Assembly (NCBI RefSeq): GCF_024582815.1
Contig: NZ_CP102099.1
Span: forward strand, 3,658,001 to 3,722,000
Source of the DNA: Acinetobacter colistiniresistens
GTDB lineage: Bacteria; Pseudomonadota; Gammaproteobacteria; Pseudomonadales; Moraxellaceae
Length of the DNA stretch: 64,000 nt
Direction: 5' to 3'
The notes under the pieces are model-generated. The model was not told the DNA's origin. It ran no database searches and saw only the letters and a program-made list of their open reading frames with translations. The position numbers and the translations under genes are program-made. Of the stretch, positions 16,828-26,360 are shown piece by piece. Every line of letters starts with the position of its first letter. The stretch's first letter is position 1.

Positions 16828-18717
16828 ATGGCAATTCCACAACATACGATTGATCAAATTTTAGATCGAACCGACATTGTCGATTTGATCGGTCAACGTG
16901 TGAAGTTAAAAAAGACGGGACGTACCTACTCAGGCTGTTGCCCATTCCATCAGGAAAAATCGCCCTCTTTTCATGTTTATCGCGATAAGCAGTACTTTCA
17001 CTGCTTCGGTTGTCAGGCCAACGGCAATGCCATTCGTTTCTTGATGGATATTGATGGCCGTAACTTTGTCGATGTGATGAAAGAGCTGTCGAATAAAACT
17101 GGCATCGAGTTACCTAAAGATAATCAAGACAATAAAAAGCTGTCCTATAAACGCAGCCCTCAACACGTGGCAGTACCGCAAGCGACAGTTACACCTGCAG
17201 CTGAGAATGTCGCGCCCGTACCTGCGGCTGAGGAATTCATCGACGGGCATTTTGTCGATATGGATCGTTATATCGATGATCCTTTTGCCCAGTTCGATCC
17301 TTCTTTCAGTATCGTTGATGAACAAGTACAGGAAGGCAATCTCTACGATCTGCTGGAAAATGTGGCTCAGTTTTATGAGCGTCAACTACCCAATAGCCAA
17401 AAAGCGCAAAACTATTTCAAACAGCGTGGCTTATCCCCCCAGACCATTCAATTTTGGCGTTTGGGTTATGCCCCTGAAGACTGGCAACATTTAGAAAAAG
17501 CTTTTCCACAGGATATTGAAGGTTTAAAACAACTTGGCCTGATCCGTTCCAGTGACAGTGGTCGAGATTTCGATTTATTGCGTGAACGGGTGATTTTCCC
17601 GATTCGTGATCATAAAGGTCGTGTGGTCGGCTTTGGTGGGCGTGCCCTCAACGATGAGATCAAACCCAAATATATCAACTCACCAGACTCGGAAGTATTC
17701 CATAAAAACCAACTCCTGTATGGACTATACGAAGGCCGTAAACTTAAAGCCAATGACTGGTTAATGGTTGAAGGCTATATGGATGTAATTGCCTTACAGC
17801 AATATGGGATTAATGGCGCGGTGGCAACGCTGGGAACCGCCAGTAATGCCGAGCATTTAACCACCCTGTTTAAACAAAATTCTCGTATTACCATTGCTTT
17901 TGATGGTGATGCAGCAGGCCAAAAAGCAGCACGTCGTACGCTAGAAATAGCACTACCTCTGCTCAATGATGGTCGTGAATTAAAATTCTTTGTGCTTCCC
18001 AATGAACATGACCCTGACTCTCTCATTCGTCGAGAAGGTTTAGAAAACTTCCAAAAACTCTTACAACAAGCACCGCTCCTGTCAGACTTTGTATTTGCAC
18101 ACCTGACTGGACAACATGATGTTAGCACCCCCGAAGGCAAAAGCTTGGTCATGGGTGAACTACGCGAATTAACCGAACTGTTGCCCAAACACGGCTCATT
18201 TCGTTATTTGCTGAGCCAGTCTTTCCGAGAAAAACTTGGTCTGGGCAAACGTTTTACTCCACAAATCAGCCATGATGCCTCATTGTCTTTTAACATTCAG
18301 ACCAAAGATGAAGATTTTGCAGTGGCAATTTTAATGCACCATCCCTTCCTCTATATCCATTTTGAAGAACTGCGTGCGGTGATCGACCCAAATGAACTGT
18401 TAGCCAAGATTCTGGCGGCACTCAATATTGTGTTTGATGACTTGCCTGATGATCAAGAACTGGCGACCTATTATGTACTCGGCGCATGTAGCAGTTATAG
18501 CCATGAACTGGCAGATATCATGCAACGAACCAATATTCAATCACTAACCCAAGCACCTGAAATTGCAGACAAACTGGCGAAAGAATATGCGTTGGGACTG
18601 CAAGAAAAGTATTTACGCTTAAAGCTCAAATCGCCAATTTCTTTAATTGAATCGCGTAATTTACGTCAACAACTGAACGAGTTGACCAAACAGATTAGTT
18701 TACGTTTATTGTCTTGA
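16828..18717 (+). CDS. dnaG: DNA primase
   Basis: DnaG makes RNA primers for chromosome replication. The 629-residue protein has the N-terminal CHCC zinc-binding domain (Cys38, His41, Cys59, Cys62), a linker rich in acidic residues (about 140-180) that is longer than in E. coli, and a TOPRIM catalytic core with VEGYMDVIAL and FDGDAAGQKAARR. A helical C-terminal domain, expected to bind DnaB, ends at RLLS. Here it is not next to rpsU or rpoD, the common arrangement in enterics. Confidence 0.95.
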   Translation: MAIPQHTIDQILDRTDIVDLIGQRVKLKKTGRTYSGCCPFHQEKSPSFHVYRDKQYFHCFGCQANGNAIRFLMDIDGRNFVDVMKELSNKTGIELPKDNQDNKKLSYKRSPQHVAVPQATVTPAAENVAPVPAAEEFIDGHFVDMDRYIDDPFAQFDPSFSIVDEQVQEGNLYDLLENVAQFYERQLPNSQKAQNYFKQRGLSPQTIQFWRLGYAPEDWQHLEKAFPQDIEGLKQLGLIRSSDSGRDFDLLRERVIFPIRDHKGRVVGFGGRALNDEIKPKYINSPDSEVFHKNQLLYGLYEGRKLKANDWLMVEGYMDVIALQQYGINGAVATLGTASNAEHLTTLFKQNSRITIAFDGDAAGQKAARRTLEIALPLLNDGRELKFFVLPNEHDPDSLIRREGLENFQKLLQQAPLLSDFVFAHLTGQHDVSTPEGKSLVMGELRELTELLPKHGSFRYLLSQSFREKLGLGKRFTPQISHDASLSFNIQTKDEDFAVAILMHHPFLYIHFEELRAVIDPNELLAKILAALNIVFDDLPDDQELATYYVLGACSSYSHELADIMQRTNIQSLTQAPEIADKLAKEYALGLQEKYLRLKLKSPISLIESRNLRQQLNELTKQISLRLLS

Positions 18718-18723
18718 TGATCA

Positions 18724-20007
18724 TTACTGGCGTGGCTTACGCTCATGTTCAAACACATCTTGCAAATGTTGCTGTAGCCATTCGAAATAATCTGGATTTT
18801 CAGCTTTAGCGGCTTCTCTGAGTAAAATCGAAGTGGGATGCATCAGTTTTTGCGTCAGACGATGCGCAAACTCTTGCATCACCTGCTCTGCAGCATGACC
18901 ATGTTGCAGTGACTCTAAAGCATGTGCCAACTCTTTTTGGCTGACTTCCTCACTGTGCTGACGGTAAGCCTGAATGGTACCACTGGCCTCTTTAACCTTT
19001 TGCTGGGTCATCAATTGGGTTGCCAATTGATTGACCATGATTTCAGCTTCAACCGCGGCCTGACGACGTTGTGCCAGATTCTCATCAATCACGCTTTGTA
19101 AGTCATCAACACCATACAAATACACGTTATCCAATGATTCCACTTTCGGATCGATATCACGAGGAACGGCTAAATCGACCATTAGCATCTGCTGATAACG
19201 GCGTTTTTTCAGGGCAACTTTAACGTCTGAATACTCAATCACTTGATGCAAACTACCTGTACAACTAGAGACCACATCCGCTCGATGCAAATTGTGTGCA
19301 AGTTCAGCAAAGGGAATGATTTCAATCTCGACCTGATGGGCAATTTCTTGCGCCAATAGATCAGCACGTTCACGACTACGGTTACAAATCAGAATTTTTG
19401 CTACGCCCATTTCTGCCAAATGTTTAGCAACCAGACTGTTCATTTCGCCTGCTGCAACCACCATCACCGTCAGTTTTTCGGTATGGCTAAACACTTGTGA
19501 TGCCAATTGCGCAACGGCATAACCCATTGAAACAGCATGACTGCCCACCGAAGTTTCGGAACGGACACGCTTTGCTGCATAAAAGGCATATTCAAAAACA
19601 CTGTTCAATTCAGGCGAAACAGTTTCTGCATCTTTGGATAAGGCCAAGGCGCTTTTAACCTGACCTAAAATTTGCGGCTCACCCAGCATTAGCGAATCCA
19701 AACCACTGGCTACACGCATCAAATGTGTAACCGCCTGAGCATTCTCGTAACGATAAACATGATGAATTAACTGTTTTACATCAATATTATTCACGTGGGC
19801 CAGCCAATTCAGGATGCTCTCAGCATCTTCTGTCATGGCATAGACTTCGGTACGGTTGCAGGTTGACACCACCACCAAATCATTTAGCGATGCATGTTGG
19901 TTTTGTTCAAGCAATAGCGCAGCTAATCGCTCTGCATTGAAAGCAATTTGTTCACGAAGTTCAACAGAAGCTGTTTGATGGTTGACGCCCAATGCAAAGA
20001 AAGACAT
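18724..20007 (-). CDS. hemA: Glutamyl-tRNA reductase
   Basis: HemA reduces glutamyl-tRNA(Glu) to glutamate-1-semialdehyde, the first committed step of C5 haem synthesis. The catalytic Cys50 lies in [12 protein letters not shown]. The NADPH-binding domain follows with [20 protein letters not shown], and the C-terminal dimerisation helices end the 427-residue protein. It is convergent with dnaG (6 bases apart) and divergent from the TPR gene, which precedes lolB and ispE as in other Acinetobacter-like layouts. Confidence 0.95.
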   Translation of the reverse strand: MSFFALGVNHQTASVELREQIAFNAERLAALLLEQNQHASLNDLVVVSTCNRTEVYAMTEDAESILNWLAHVNNIDVKQLIHHVYRYENAQAVTHLMRVASGLDSLMLGEPQILGQVKSALALSKDAETVSPELNSVFEYAFYAAKRVRSETSVGSHAVSMGYAVAQLASQVFSHTEKLTVMVVAAGEMNSLVAKHLAEMGVAKILICNRSRERADLLAQEIAHQVEIEIIPFAELAHNLHRADVVSSCTGSLHQVIEYSDVKVALKKRRYQQMLMVDLAVPRDIDPKVESLDNVYLYGVDDLQSVIDENLAQRRQAAVEAEIMVNQLATQLMTQQKVKEASGTIQAYRQHSEEVSQKELAHALESLQHGHAAEQVMQEFAHRLTQKLMHPTSILLREAAKAENPDYFEWLQQHLQDVFEHERKPRQ

Positions 20008-20086
20008 ATCAGATCATCATTTCGCTAAATTTATGTTATTGTGCAACATCGGTGTCATAAAAAGCATTACTTTGGATCAATAAAAA

Positions 20087-21805
20087 TTGCGTCAGCTATA
20101 TCGCCGTACCCTTTTTAGCGGCAAGACGATTAGACGGTATTCTACCACAATCTTGTTGTTAGGTAGCATGAGCTCTTATGTCTCTGCACAAGCAATACAC
20201 GACATGTATGCAGAGAAGAGCTTTGAGCATGCCCTGCAACAGAGCATGGTCGCTGAATTTTCCCTTGCTTATGATGATATTGCAACTGCATTACACAATT
20301 ATACTGTACTTGCGATTCGCAGCAATTCAACCACGATTAAACAGCGTGCTTTAGATATCGCATTAGAATACAATGATTTACAATCAGCACTTAACATTGC
20401 CACACATTGGGTCGAACAGGAACCCAAAGATGTGCCTGCGCTGTTTTATTTATCACATATTGCACTTAAAACTCATGAATATGAGTTAGCAGCAAAGACA
20501 TTAGATAAAATTTTAAATATTGACCCAACTGCCGATCTCGAGGAAATTTTAGTTGGGATTGCTCCTGAACAAGCCCCAGATCGGGAAATTCTGCTAAATG
20601 CACTGCGCGCCAGCGAAGAACGAAACAACCCCTCCATTCTGGCCTTGATTGCGGGTTTAGAAGCCCAAGATGGTTTATATGAACAGGCACTGAATAATAT
20701 TAATCAAGCCTTACGCAAACGTTCAAAATCCACCAGTTTTATTTTAATGAAAGCCAATCTCCTGATGGCTCTGCGTAATGATGAGGAAACCAAAAAATGG
20801 TTTGCCCAAGCAAGTCGCAAAAACAAGGGCAATGTGGATGTTCGAATGGCAGAAGCACGTTATTACATTCAAATTAATCAGCAGCAAGAAGCCTTAGATA
20901 AACTAGAAGATATCATCAAGGATCATCCCAAGGCCGAAGAAGCCCTGTTTATTGCTGGTTTGACCAGCATTGATTTGAAGCAATACGAAAAAGCTGAACA
21001 ATATTTAGTTGATTTGCGTTCCTCGGCAAAATATCAGAATGAAGCCTATTACTATCTAGCGATTAATGCACAACGCAAACAGCATTATGAAACGGCCAAA
21101 GCCTATTATCGTCTGGTCGATGGTAGTCTCTATATCGTGTCCCGCCGCAATATGATTTCAATTTTTGAGAAACAGGGACAATTAAATGATGCTTTACGCT
21201 TCTTAACGCAGGAACGGGTCAACTATCCGCAACATGCCAGCTTCTTATATCAGGCACAGGCTGATATTTTAAAGAAGATGGATAATAAAAAGGCAGCTTT
21301 AGCACTATTAGACGAAGCAATTAAAAGCTTGCCGGATGATCCTGAATTAATTTATGCCGAGGTATTGTTACTCGACCCTTATACAGATCGGGATAAATTA
21401 GACAAAACCTTAAAGCAGCTTTTAGCTATTGAACCAAACAGTCCGACCTATCTGAATGCTTATGCCTATACACTGGCGCTGCAAAACCGCCGTCTCAAAG
21501 AAGCCCGTAAATACGCAGAGTTGGCACTGGATTTTGCCCCTGAGCAAGCCTCAATTCTCGATACATTAGGTTATATTGCCTTCCTGCAAAATGATTTTGA
21601 TACCGCAGCCAAAGTCTTAGGACAAGCCTATTCGCTAAGTGAAAATGTCAATATCGGAATTCGTTATGCCAAAGCCTTGTATATGCAAGGGGCACTCACG
21701 CAATTTAGCGAGGTGTTACAGCAATTAAAACAAAAACATGCCAATGCCCCACAATTACAACAACTTGATAGCTTAATCTTACCCATCACCGTAAAAAAGA
21801 GTTAA
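20087..21805 (+). CDS. Exported tetratricopeptide repeat protein
   Basis: This protein of about 572 residues has an N-terminal signal-like segment (STTILLLGSMSSYVSAQA) and about ten TPR-like helical pairs throughout, such as AYTLALQNRRLKEARKYAEL near the end. The start is uncertain: the frame opens at a TTG (20087) with GGA upstream, and the next ATG (20168) would remove the signal. The gene sits three bases before lolB, so it is probably co-transcribed with lolB and ispE. A periplasmic or outer-membrane scaffolding role, possibly in envelope assembly, is inference. Confidence 0.75.
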   Translation: MRQLYRRTLFSGKTIRRYSTTILLLGSMSSYVSAQAIHDMYAEKSFEHALQQSMVAEFSLAYDDIATALHNYTVLAIRSNSTTIKQRALDIALEYNDLQSALNIATHWVEQEPKDVPALFYLSHIALKTHEYELAAKTLDKILNIDPTADLEEILVGIAPEQAPDREILLNALRASEERNNPSILALIAGLEAQDGLYEQALNNINQALRKRSKSTSFILMKANLLMALRNDEETKKWFAQASRKNKGNVDVRMAEARYYIQINQQQEALDKLEDIIKDHPKAEEALFIAGLTSIDLKQYEKAEQYLVDLRSSAKYQNEAYYYLAINAQRKQHYETAKAYYRLVDGSLYIVSRRNMISIFEKQGQLNDALRFLTQERVNYPQHASFLYQAQADILKKMDNKKAALALLDEAIKSLPDDPELIYAEVLLLDPYTDRDKLDKTLKQLLAIEPNSPTYLNAYAYTLALQNRRLKEARKYAELALDFAPEQASILDTLGYIAFLQNDFDTAAKVLGQAYSLSENVNIGIRYAKALYMQGALTQFSEVLQQLKQKHANAPQLQQLDSLILPITVKKS

Positions 21806-21808
21806 ACC

Positions 21809-22390
21809 ATGCATTTGTTTTCAAAGTTATGCATCACCGTATGTAGCAGCAGTATTTTATTGCTAACAGGTTGCCAACATTTGAGCCAGCCCAATAAAGT
21901 GCCAGTCTCACCACAAGTACAAGATGAAAATAACTTTAGTTTACAAGGCAAAATCGGTGTCCGTACCCCACAACAATCTGGTAGTGCTTTTTTTACATGG
22001 GTACAGCAACAACAGCAATTTGATATTGAGCTGACAGGCATTTTAGGTGTGGGTAAAACCCAAATTGAAGGCAAACCTGGTCAAGTTACTTTAAATAGCG
22101 CCAAAACGGGCCTGATTACCGCCGAAACACCAGAGGAATTACTTGAAAAAGCCACTGGTTGGCAAGCCCCAATTATGCATCTTGCCTACTGGGTACAAGC
22201 CAAGCCAGCCACTCAAAATGCACAGATTAGCAAAGATGAAAACAATCGCCTGAAACAACTGATTGAAGATGGTTGGACTGTTGATTTTAGTTATAACGAT
22301 GCGCAAAACCTCCCGAATAAACTTTTGTTGAAGCAAGCGCTTGCAGATGGCAAAGAAAACCGTATTACAATGGTCATTCAAAACCGATAA
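21809..22390 (+). CDS. lolB: Outer membrane lipoprotein LolB
   Basis: LolB receives lipoproteins from LolA and inserts them in the outer membrane. The 193-residue precursor has a lipobox ILLLTGC at about residues 17-23. The mature part shows the LolB pattern FSLQGKIGVRTPQQSGSAFF and LTGILGVGKTQIEG. The neighbours (TPR gene upstream, ispE downstream) match the usual lolB-ispE-tRNA-Gln-prs arrangement of gammaproteobacteria. Confidence 0.9.
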   Translation: MHLFSKLCITVCSSSILLLTGCQHLSQPNKVPVSPQVQDENNFSLQGKIGVRTPQQSGSAFFTWVQQQQQFDIELTGILGVGKTQIEGKPGQVTLNSAKTGLITAETPEELLEKATGWQAPIMHLAYWVQAKPATQNAQISKDENNRLKQLIEDGWTVDFSYNDAQNLPNKLLLKQALADGKENRITMVIQNR

Positions 22391-22403
22391 TTTAGATTCT
22401 TTT

Positions 22404-23237
22404 ATGATTAGAGTGCCTTCCCCAGCCAAATTGAATTTATTTCTACATATCACAGGCCGTCGTGACAATGGTTATCATGAGTTACAAACCATTTTCCAAC
22501 TGATAGATTTATATGACTGGATGACTTTTGAACCATGTTCAGAAGAACATATTCAAATTGAAGGGCTCGCAGAAGTACAGATCGAACAGAACTTGATCTA
22601 TCGTGCCGCACAACTGCTCAAGCCACATGCAAAAAAAATCTGTGGATTGAAGATTAAAATTGAAAAAAATATTCCGATGGGCGCAGGCCTCGGTGGTGGT
22701 TCATCCAATGCCGCCACCACCTTGATCGTACTCAACCAACTCTGGCAATGTGATCTAAATGAACAGCAACTGGCCGATTATGGAGTGCAGTTGGGTGCTG
22801 ATGTTCCCATCTTTGTTTTAGGCCGAAATGCATGGGCCGAAGGCATCGGTGAACATTTATCATTCATAGACTTAGCTCAAAAAAAATTCATAATCTTAAA
22901 ACCTGACTGTTTTATCAGCACTCAACAGCTTTTTTCGCAAAAAACATTGACAAGAGATTCTAAGATCACTACATTTTGCGCCTATCAGATAGAACCTTCT
23001 AATTTTGGAAATAACTTTGAACCTCTGGCTCGACAGTTATACCCTGAAGTAGAAGAAGCAATGCAGTATTTAGATCAGTTTGGTCTAGCAAAGCTTACAG
23101 GTACAGGTGCTTGTGTTTTTACTGAAGTAACCGATGAAATGGATACAGAGCAAATTTTGCAAAACGCGCCTTGTAAAGCTTACTTGGTCAACAGTTTAGC
23201 AGAATCACCTCTAAGACATTTTAAAGTTACCTGTTAG
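22404..23237 (+). CDS. ispE: 4-diphosphocytidyl-2-C-methyl-D-erythritol kinase
   Basis: IspE phosphorylates CDP-methylerythritol in the MEP isoprenoid pathway. The 277-residue GHMP kinase has the substrate motif PSPAKLNLFLHITGRRDNGY at its N terminus and the ATP loop PMGAGLGGGSSNAAT at about residues 92-106. The ATG at 22404 gives the standard N terminus; a longer frame inside lolB is rejected. Its TAG stop overlaps the first two bases of the first tRNA-Gln. Confidence 0.93.
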   Translation: MIRVPSPAKLNLFLHITGRRDNGYHELQTIFQLIDLYDWMTFEPCSEEHIQIEGLAEVQIEQNLIYRAAQLLKPHAKKICGLKIKIEKNIPMGAGLGGGSSNAATTLIVLNQLWQCDLNEQQLADYGVQLGADVPIFVLGRNAWAEGIGEHLSFIDLAQKKFIILKPDCFISTQQLFSQKTLTRDSKITTFCAYQIEPSNFGNNFEPLARQLYPEVEEAMQYLDQFGLAKLTGTGACVFTEVTDEMDTEQILQNAPCKAYLVNSLAESPLRHFKVTC

Positions 23238-23310
23238 GGGCGTCGCCAAGTGGTAAGGCACCGGGTTTTGATCTCGGCATCCGTTGGTTCGAATCCAGCC
23301 GCCCCTGCCA
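23236..23310 (+). tRNA. tRNA-Gln (anticodon UUG), copy 1
   Basis: This 75-nt tRNA has acceptor AGGGGCG pairing with CGCCCCT, discriminator G and encoded CCA. The anticodon loop TTTTGAT gives UUG. It begins inside the ispE stop codon, so the mature tRNA must be cut from the ispE transcript or made from a promoter within ispE. Confidence 0.95.
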
Positions 23311-23337
23311 ATTCATCTGTAGATATATGTAATATAT

Positions 23338-23412
23338 AGGGGCGTCGCCAAGTGGTAAGGCACCGGGTTTTGATCTCGGCATCCGTTGGTTCGAATCCAG
23401 CCGCCCCTGCCA
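23338..23412 (+). tRNA. tRNA-Gln (anticodon UUG), copy 2
   Basis: Identical 75-nt sequence to copy 1, with encoded CCA, 27 bases downstream of it. Confidence 0.95.
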
Positions 23413-23430
23413 TTACATATCATCAAATTT

Positions 23431-23505
23431 AGGGGCGTCGCCAAGTGGTAAGGCACCGGGTTTTGATCTCGGCATCCGTTGGTTCGAATCCAGCCGCCCC
23501 TGCCA
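23431..23505 (+). tRNA. tRNA-Gln (anticodon UUG), copy 3
   Basis: Identical 75-nt sequence with encoded CCA, 18 bases after copy 2. Confidence 0.95.
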
Positions 23506-23589
23506 TATCTAAGACAGACTTGTTTTATATTGATATTTGATCAAATATATTGACATTATCCTGTAAAACTATTAAAGTTCTGCCGCATT

Positions 23590-23664
23590 AGGGGCGTCGC
23601 CAAGTGGTAAGGCACCGGGTTTTGATCTCGGCATCCGTTGGTTCGAATCCAGCCGCCCCTGCCA
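23590..23664 (+). tRNA. tRNA-Gln (anticodon UUG), copy 4
   Basis: Identical 75-nt sequence with encoded CCA, 84 bases after copy 3 and 37 bases before prs. Confidence 0.95.
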
Positions 23665-23701
23665 TCCAAATTCATTATAAGCCAACCGCCAAGGGTGCTT
23701 C

Positions 23702-24655
23702 ATGCCCAATCTTGTCGTTTTTAGTGGAAGTGCTCATCCACATTTCGCGCAAAAAGTCGTAAGCCATTTACACATTCCTTTAGGTGCTGCTTCTGTAAGC
23801 AAGTTCTCTGATGGTGAAATTTCAGTAGAAATTACTGAAAATGTTCGTGGTAAAGACGTTTTTATCGTTCAGTCTACCTGTGCGCCTACCAATGATAACC
23901 TGATGGAAATCTTGGTTATGGCTGATGCTTTGCGTCGCGCAAGTGCTGGTCGTATCACTGCTGTCATTCCTTATTTCGGTTATGCACGTCAAGATCGTCG
24001 TCCGCGTTCTGCGCGTGTACCGATTACAGCGAAAGTTGTTGCAGATATGCTGACAACCGTTGGAATTGACCGTGTGGTAATGATTGACCTACACGCAGAC
24101 CAAATTCAAGGTTTCTTCGATATCCCTGTTGACAACATTTATGGTACGCCAGCGTTATTGGCTGACTTACGTCAACAACAACATCATAACCTCGTGGTGG
24201 TTTCACCTGACGTTGGTGGTGTTGTTCGTGCCCGTGCTGTTGCAAAACAAATGGGTGATATCGACTTAGCTATCATCGATAAACGTCGCCAAAAAGCAAA
24301 TGAATCACAAGTGATGCATTTGATTGGTGATGTAAAAGATCGTGACTGTGTCATTGTTGATGACATGGTAGATACAGCAGGTACGCTTTGCAAAGCTGCC
24401 GATGCACTGAAACAGTTTGGTGCTCGCCGTGTTGTTGCGTATGCGACTCACCCTGTTCTATCTGGCAAAGCAATTGATAACCTTCGTAACTCTGTGATTG
24501 ATGAACTGGTTGTTACAGACACCATTCCACTTTCAGATGAAGCATTGAATCTAGGCAAAATTCGCCAAGTTTCTGTTGCTAGCATGGTTGCTGAAACAAT
24601 TCGTCGTATCAATAACGAAGAATCTATTAGCGCAATGTTCGATAGTTATCTATAA
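23702..24655 (+). CDS. prs: Ribose-phosphate pyrophosphokinase
   Basis: Prs makes PRPP from ribose 5-phosphate and ATP, feeding purine, pyrimidine, histidine and NAD synthesis. The 317-residue length is standard. Visible motifs are the ATP-site [10 protein letters not shown], the metal site [14 protein letters not shown], the flexible loop [11 protein letters not shown] and the PRPP loop [16 protein letters not shown]. It follows the tRNA-Gln cluster and is ended by its own terminator. Confidence 0.96.
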   Translation: MPNLVVFSGSAHPHFAQKVVSHLHIPLGAASVSKFSDGEISVEITENVRGKDVFIVQSTCAPTNDNLMEILVMADALRRASAGRITAVIPYFGYARQDRRPRSARVPITAKVVADMLTTVGIDRVVMIDLHADQIQGFFDIPVDNIYGTPALLADLRQQQHHNLVVVSPDVGGVVRARAVAKQMGDIDLAIIDKRRQKANESQVMHLIGDVKDRDCVIVDDMVDTAGTLCKAADALKQFGARRVVAYATHPVLSGKAIDNLRNSVIDELVVTDTIPLSDEALNLGKIRQVSVASMVAETIRRINNEESISAMFDSYL

Positions 24656-24673
24656 TAGCCCAGCTTTTTTCTT

Positions 24674-24697
24674 AAACCCTAGCTCGCTAGGGTTTTT
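24674..24697 (+). terminator. Terminator after prs
   Basis: AAACCCTAGC pairs with GCTAGGGTTT, followed by T's. Confidence 0.8.
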
Positions 24698-24751
24698 CTA
24701 TCACTAAACTGGTCGCAAGTTTAGTTACTTACACTCAATGAGGATATGCCC

Positions 24752-25048
24752 ATGGCAAACTTCGTATTAAATGCTCAATCACGTGAAGCTGCACAACAAG
24801 GGAAAGGTTCGAGCCGCCGCCTTCGTCACGCTGCTCAAATTCCAGCAATCATCTACGGTGGTAGCGCTGAGCCTGTAGCAATTACTTTAGAGCTTCGTGA
24901 AATTGTTAAAGCTTTAGAAAACAACGCTTTCTTCGAAGAAGTTATCGAAATCAAAATCGGTGACAAAGTTGAAAACGTTAAAATCCAAGCGTTACAACGT
25001 CACCCAGCTAAAAACACGCCTATGCACGCTGACTTCAAACGCGCATAA
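24752..25048 (+). CDS. rplY: 50S ribosomal protein L25
   Basis: L25 binds 5S rRNA in the large subunit. This is the short, 98-residue form with only the N-terminal binding domain (EIPAIIYGG-like QIPAIIYGGSAEPVAITL and ALQRHPAKNTPMHADF), without the CTC extension. The ATG at 24752 is preferred because GAGG is eight bases upstream; an ATG two codons earlier is too close to that site. It is followed 19 bases later by pth. Confidence 0.93.
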   Translation: MANFVLNAQSREAAQQGKGSSRRLRHAAQIPAIIYGGSAEPVAITLELREIVKALENNAFFEEVIEIKIGDKVENVKIQALQRHPAKNTPMHADFKRA

Positions 25049-25067
25049 GTGTTAAAGGCGTAAATTA

Positions 25068-25649
25068 GTGTCAAATATTTCGCTAATTGTTGGTTTGGGC
25101 AATCCTGGAAAGGAATACGCCCAAACCCGCCATAATGCAGGTTTCTGGTTCGTTGAACAGCTTGCAGATCGTTATGGTATCTCTTTAAAAGCTGATCCTA
25201 AGTTTCATGGATACAGTGGTCGTGGCCAGATCGAAGGTCATGACGTTCGTTTATTACTCCCCACCACTTTTATGAACCGTTCTGGTCAGAGTGTTGTCCC
25301 CTTCGCCAAATTTTATCAAGTTGCTCCTGAAGCAATTCTGATCGCGCATGATGAACTGGATATGAATCCAGGTATTATTCGTTTGAAAACAGGTGGCGGA
25401 CACGGCGGACATAATGGTCTTCGCGATATCGTTCCACATATCGGTGCGAATTTTCATCGCTTACGCATTGGAATTGGACACCCTGGTTCAAAAGATCGTG
25501 TTTCTGGCCATGTGCTTGGTAAAGCACCAAGCAGTGAGCAAGGCTTAATGGATGCAGCCATTGATCATGCCCTATCCCAAGTGAAAATGCTGGTTGATGG
25601 ACAAGTGTCACAGGCCATGAATCAAATTAATGCTTACAAGCCTGCTTGA
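25068..25649 (+). CDS. pth: Peptidyl-tRNA hydrolase
   Basis: Pth releases peptides from dropped-off peptidyl-tRNA so the tRNA can be reused. The 193-residue protein has the family motif GLGNPGKEYAQTRHNAG with catalytic His22, and HDELDMNPG plus KTGGGHGGHNGLRDI further on. It begins with GTG. The prs-rplY-pth order is common in gammaproteobacteria. Here the downstream neighbour is panD rather than ychF. Confidence 0.95.
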   Translation: MSNISLIVGLGNPGKEYAQTRHNAGFWFVEQLADRYGISLKADPKFHGYSGRGQIEGHDVRLLLPTTFMNRSGQSVVPFAKFYQVAPEAILIAHDELDMNPGIIRLKTGGGHGGHNGLRDIVPHIGANFHRLRIGIGHPGSKDRVSGHVLGKAPSSEQGLMDAAIDHALSQVKMLVDGQVSQAMNQINAYKPA

Positions 25650-25788
25650 ACTGAATTGTTGATCAATCCCGCTTGCCATATTGCATTTTTAAGCGCAAAA
25701 TGCGCATCAAACCGCCCATAGCCCGCGGAAAACGTGACAAGTCAACCTTAAGAGAATCATCTTAGGTCTTACTCAGGAGACGCTAGCC

Positions 25789-26169
25789 ATGCTATCTCGT
25801 TTATTAAAATGTAAAATTCACCGTGCAGTTGTGACGCATGCAGAGCTTCATTATGAAGGTTCTTGCGCAATTGATGGCGTATTAATGGACTTAGCAGGGA
25901 TTCGTGAATACGAAGAAATCCACGTATGGAACGTCACCAATGGTAAACGCTTTACCACTTATGCAATTCGTGGTGAAGACGATTCAGGCATTATCTCAGT
26001 CAATGGTGGCGCAGCCCATCAAGCTGATGTCGGTGATTTAGTGATTATTGCGACTTTTGGTGATTTTACCGAAGTTGAAGCCAATCTTCACAAACCACGT
26101 TTAGTCTATGCAAATCCAGACAATACAGTGAACCACACTGCAAACTGTATTCCTGTACAAATTGCATAA
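25789..26169 (+). CDS. panD: Aspartate 1-decarboxylase
   Basis: PanD makes beta-alanine for pantothenate. It is made as a 126-residue proenzyme that cleaves itself between Gly24 and Ser25 ([10 protein letters not shown]) to create the pyruvoyl group. The Tyr of FTTYAIRGE and the [12 protein letters not shown] segment are conserved. CAGGAG precedes the ATG. It stands apart from other pan genes in this window. Confidence 0.95.
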   Translation: MLSRLLKCKIHRAVVTHAELHYEGSCAIDGVLMDLAGIREYEEIHVWNVTNGKRFTTYAIRGEDDSGIISVNGGAAHQADVGDLVIIATFGDFTEVEANLHKPRLVYANPDNTVNHTANCIPVQIA

Positions 26170-26185
26170 GCAATCAAAGATTTCC

Positions 26186-26220
26186 AAAAAGCCAGTCGCA
26201 TATATGAACTGGCTTTTTTA
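26186..26220 (+). terminator. Terminator after panD
   Basis: AAAAAGCCAGT pairs with ACTGGCTTTTTT around an AT-rich loop. Confidence 0.8.
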
Positions 26221-26360
26221 TTGACTGAATAACATCAATTTAATATTTCCAGTATCAATACAAAAACACTGAAAAATAAGGTCAGGTTTTACGCAAGCAA
26301 ACTTGCAAAATAGCGCTAGAATTTGTTCAATAAAAAGACAATAAAGATAATTTGAACAAT

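Noticed and set aside
23236..23664. Regularly spaced identical repeats suggesting a CRISPR array
   Set aside because: Each 75-base unit folds as tRNA-Gln with CCA; spacers are of uneven length and no cas genes are present.
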